From Aquirhabdus sp. (lineage in GTDB: Bacteria; Pseudomonadota; Gammaproteobacteria; Pseudomonadales; Moraxellaceae): a stretch of 7,679 nt of DNA. The stretch spans positions 1-7,679 of the forward strand of contig JASLJP010000278.1 in NCBI GenBank assembly GCA_030152425.1, read 5' to 3'. This document shows positions 6,314-7,679 of this stretch, one piece after another (the first letter of the stretch is position 1; each line of letters begins with the position of its first letter). The notes beneath the pieces are model-generated. The model saw nothing but the letters and a program-made list of their open reading frames with translations. It was not told the origin of the DNA and did no database searches. The translations under genes and the position numbers were made by a program.

Positions 6314-7552
6314 TTAGGCTTGCTCATCGGCCTGTAGCACGTCGTAGTCGCGCACCCCAAGCAGATATAGAATACCGTCTAAGCCAACACTGGAAATCGC
6401 TTGATCCGCATTTTGCCTGACTAAGGGCTTGGCGCGAAAGGCCACACCGAGGCCAGCAATAGACAGCATGGGTAAGTCATTGGCGCCATCGCCAACGGCG
6501 ATCACCTGTTCAAGGCTAATCCCTTGGCGCGCGGCCAGCTCACGCAGCAGTTCGGCTTTGCGCGTGCCGTCGACGATGCGGCCGGTCACCTGGCCGGTGA
6601 CGACGCCGTTTTCAATATCGAGCTGGTTGGCGTGAACCTCGTCGATCCCGAGTTTGGCCTGCAGATATTCAGCAAAGTAGGTAAAGCCGCCGGACAGAAT
6701 CGCGGTGCGGTAGCCCAGCGACTTCAAGGTTGAAATCAGCCGCTCAGCGCCTTCGGTAACGCGCAGATTGGCGGCGATACCGGCCAGCACCTCTGCATCC
6801 AGTCCTTTAAGTAAAGCAACCCGCGCCTGAAAGCTCTGGCCAAAATCCAGCTCGCCCTGCATGGCACGCTCGGTAATCGCTGCAACTTGCTCGCCAACTC
6901 CGGCAGCGATGGCCAACTCATCGATCACTTCTTGTTCGATCAGCGTGGAATCCATGTCAAAACAGACCAAGCGGCGGTTGCGGCGGTAGACGTTGTCTTC
7001 TTGCACGGCAATGTCGATGGACAGATTGGCCGAGAGCTTGAGGCAGTCGGCGCGCAGGCTTTGGGCGTCGACCAGACGGCCACGCACGCCGATCTCGACA
7101 CAGGCACGACCCTGATAGTCTGCCGCAGCGAGCTTATCCAGCCCCAAACGCCCGGACAGGCGCTGCAGGCGGTCGATGTTAAAGCCATGACGGGCAATGA
7201 CGGCAGCGACGGCCGCCAGATGCTCCGGCGTGAGGTGGCGCGCCAGCACGGTCACGATATGGCGGGTCAGACCGCCGTCCTTGACCCAGCTGTCGTACTG
7301 CTGGCTGGTGATGGGTTTAAAGCGCACGGCGAGTCCCAACTCATGAGCCAGTAACAAGATTTCCTTCATGGCGAGCGCAAACTCGGTGGCATCGTGGCTG
7401 GCGACGACCAAGGCGAGTGACAATTGATCGTGAATGACTGCTTGACCGACGTCGAGAATATCCAGATCATACTTAGCCAAGACTGCCATCAATCTGGCAA
7501 ACTGGTTCGGCTGGTCCGGTCCTAAAAATGACATTAAAATGATTTCGTGCAT
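6314..7552 (-). CDS. serB: Phosphoserine phosphatase SerB with N-terminal ACT domains
   Basis: SerB hydrolyses O-phosphoserine to serine and phosphate, the last step of serine synthesis, in the cytoplasm. The 412 residues hold an ACT domain at about 1-80 (EIILMSFLGPDQPN, then DILDVGQAVIHDQLSLALVV) and a second ACT-like region at about 95-185. A HAD phosphatase domain follows from 194. HAD motifs are intact: DMDST (199-203, nucleophile D199 and acid/base D201), SGG (287-289), a lysine near K332 for motif III, and GDGANDL (354-360, D355 and D359 for magnesium). The long form with ACT domains occurs in Pseudomonas, Acinetobacter and mycobacteria, unlike the shorter enterobacterial enzyme. The ATG at 7552 fits the family's N-terminus (M-x-E-I), though only a weak ribosome binding site precedes it. 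The neighbouring gene upstream appears divergent. All key residues are present, so it should be active. Confidence 0.97.
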   Translation of the reverse strand: MHEIILMSFLGPDQPNQFARLMAVLAKYDLDILDVGQAVIHDQLSLALVVASHDATEFALAMKEILLLAHELGLAVRFKPITSQQYDSWVKDGGLTRHIVTVLARHLTPEHLAAVAAVIARHGFNIDRLQRLSGRLGLDKLAAADYQGRACVEIGVRGRLVDAQSLRADCLKLSANLSIDIAVQEDNVYRRNRRLVCFDMDSTLIEQEVIDELAIAAGVGEQVAAITERAMQGELDFGQSFQARVALLKGLDAEVLAGIAANLRVTEGAERLISTLKSLGYRTAILSGGFTYFAEYLQAKLGIDEVHANQLDIENGVVTGQVTGRIVDGTRKAELLRELAARQGISLEQVIAVGDGANDLPMLSIAGLGVAFRAKPLVRQNADQAISSVGLDGILYLLGVRDYDVLQADEQA

Positions 7553-7567
7553 TGCGCTGCGCCATAC

Positions 7568-7595
7568 TTGAGTGACAATATGCGCGAATCATAAT
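7568..7595 (+). promoter_or_regulatory. Candidate sigma-70 promoter of the divergent gene
   Basis: TTGAGT (7568-7573), a 16-nt spacer and CATAAT (7590-7595) on the plus strand. The -10 matches consensus at five of six bases and the -35 at four of six. The implied transcript would start about 25 nt before the GTG at 7627. The serB promoter must share this 74-nt space, but I cannot pick a good minus-strand pair. Confidence 0.35.
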
Positions 7596-7626
7596 ACATT
7601 TATCTCGTCTACGCCTCGGAGCTCGT

Positions 7627-7679
7627 GTGAACGCACCTCGTCAAGGGCTATATGCCACTTTATTAGCCATTAGTTATGC
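7627..7679 (+). CDS. Start of a divergent gene (5' fragment only)
   Basis: A reading frame begins at GTG 7627 and stays open to the window edge, 17 full codons: M-N-A-P-R-Q-G-L-Y-A-T-L-L-A-I-S-Y. GGAG lies 5 nt upstream (7618-7621) and a candidate promoter sits before it. The fragment becomes hydrophobic after residue 7, which would fit the start of a membrane protein. A short charged tail followed by R-Q-G and a hydrophobic helix is also how RarD/EamA-type transporters begin, but 17 residues cannot decide this. The divergent arrangement with serB supports a real gene start. Confidence 0.45.
   Translation, partial: MNAPRQGLYATLLAISY

Noticed and set aside
6887..7354. Plus-strand open frame of 155 codons antisense to serB
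   Set aside because: It lies wholly inside the well-supported serB gene and is a compositional shadow.

Overview
The window looks like a chromosomal segment from a gammaproteobacterium, most likely of the Moraxellaceae (Acinetobacter or a close relative). The best evidence is the phosphoserine phosphatase SerB. Its N-terminal pattern (MHEIILMSFLGPDQPNQF) and two-ACT-plus-HAD layout resemble Acinetobacter SerB as I remember it; no search was run. Base composition is moderate and even across the coding regions. I see no mobile element, tRNA, rRNA or CRISPR array.

Nearly everything is on the minus strand, so in transcription order the window reads from right to left. At the far right edge (7627-7679, plus strand) is the start of a divergent gene with a plausible ribosome binding site and promoter. 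Then come serB (7552-6314) and, 62 nt downstream, a small unrecognised 81-residue protein (6251-6006). After a 281-nt AT-richer gap holding a possible promoter, a tightly packed type IV pilus minor-pilin operon runs to the left edge: fimT/fimU-type pilin (5724-5095), pilV (5098-4517), pilW (4516-3452), pilX (3455-2658) and the first 880 codons of pilY1 (2641 to beyond base 1). PilY1 has no stop within the window, and its C-terminal part lies outside.

The four small pilins each carry a prepilin leader ending in Gly before a hydrophobic helix. With PilY1 they correspond to the set known in Pseudomonas and Acinetobacter to form the tip and initiation complex of type IV pili. PilD-type peptidase would process the pilins, they would prime assembly of the major pilin, and PilY1 with its von Willebrand A domain would sit at the tip for adhesion and surface sensing. 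Start and stop codons overlap (ATGA) or abut at three of the four junctions, so the proteins are probably made coordinately.

I found no convincing undescribed system. The items most worth a second look are the unknown 81-residue protein, the long Thr/Ser-rich insertion that splits the PilY1 VWA metal site, the Pro/Ala-rich loop in PilW, and the uneven cysteine content of the minor pilins.
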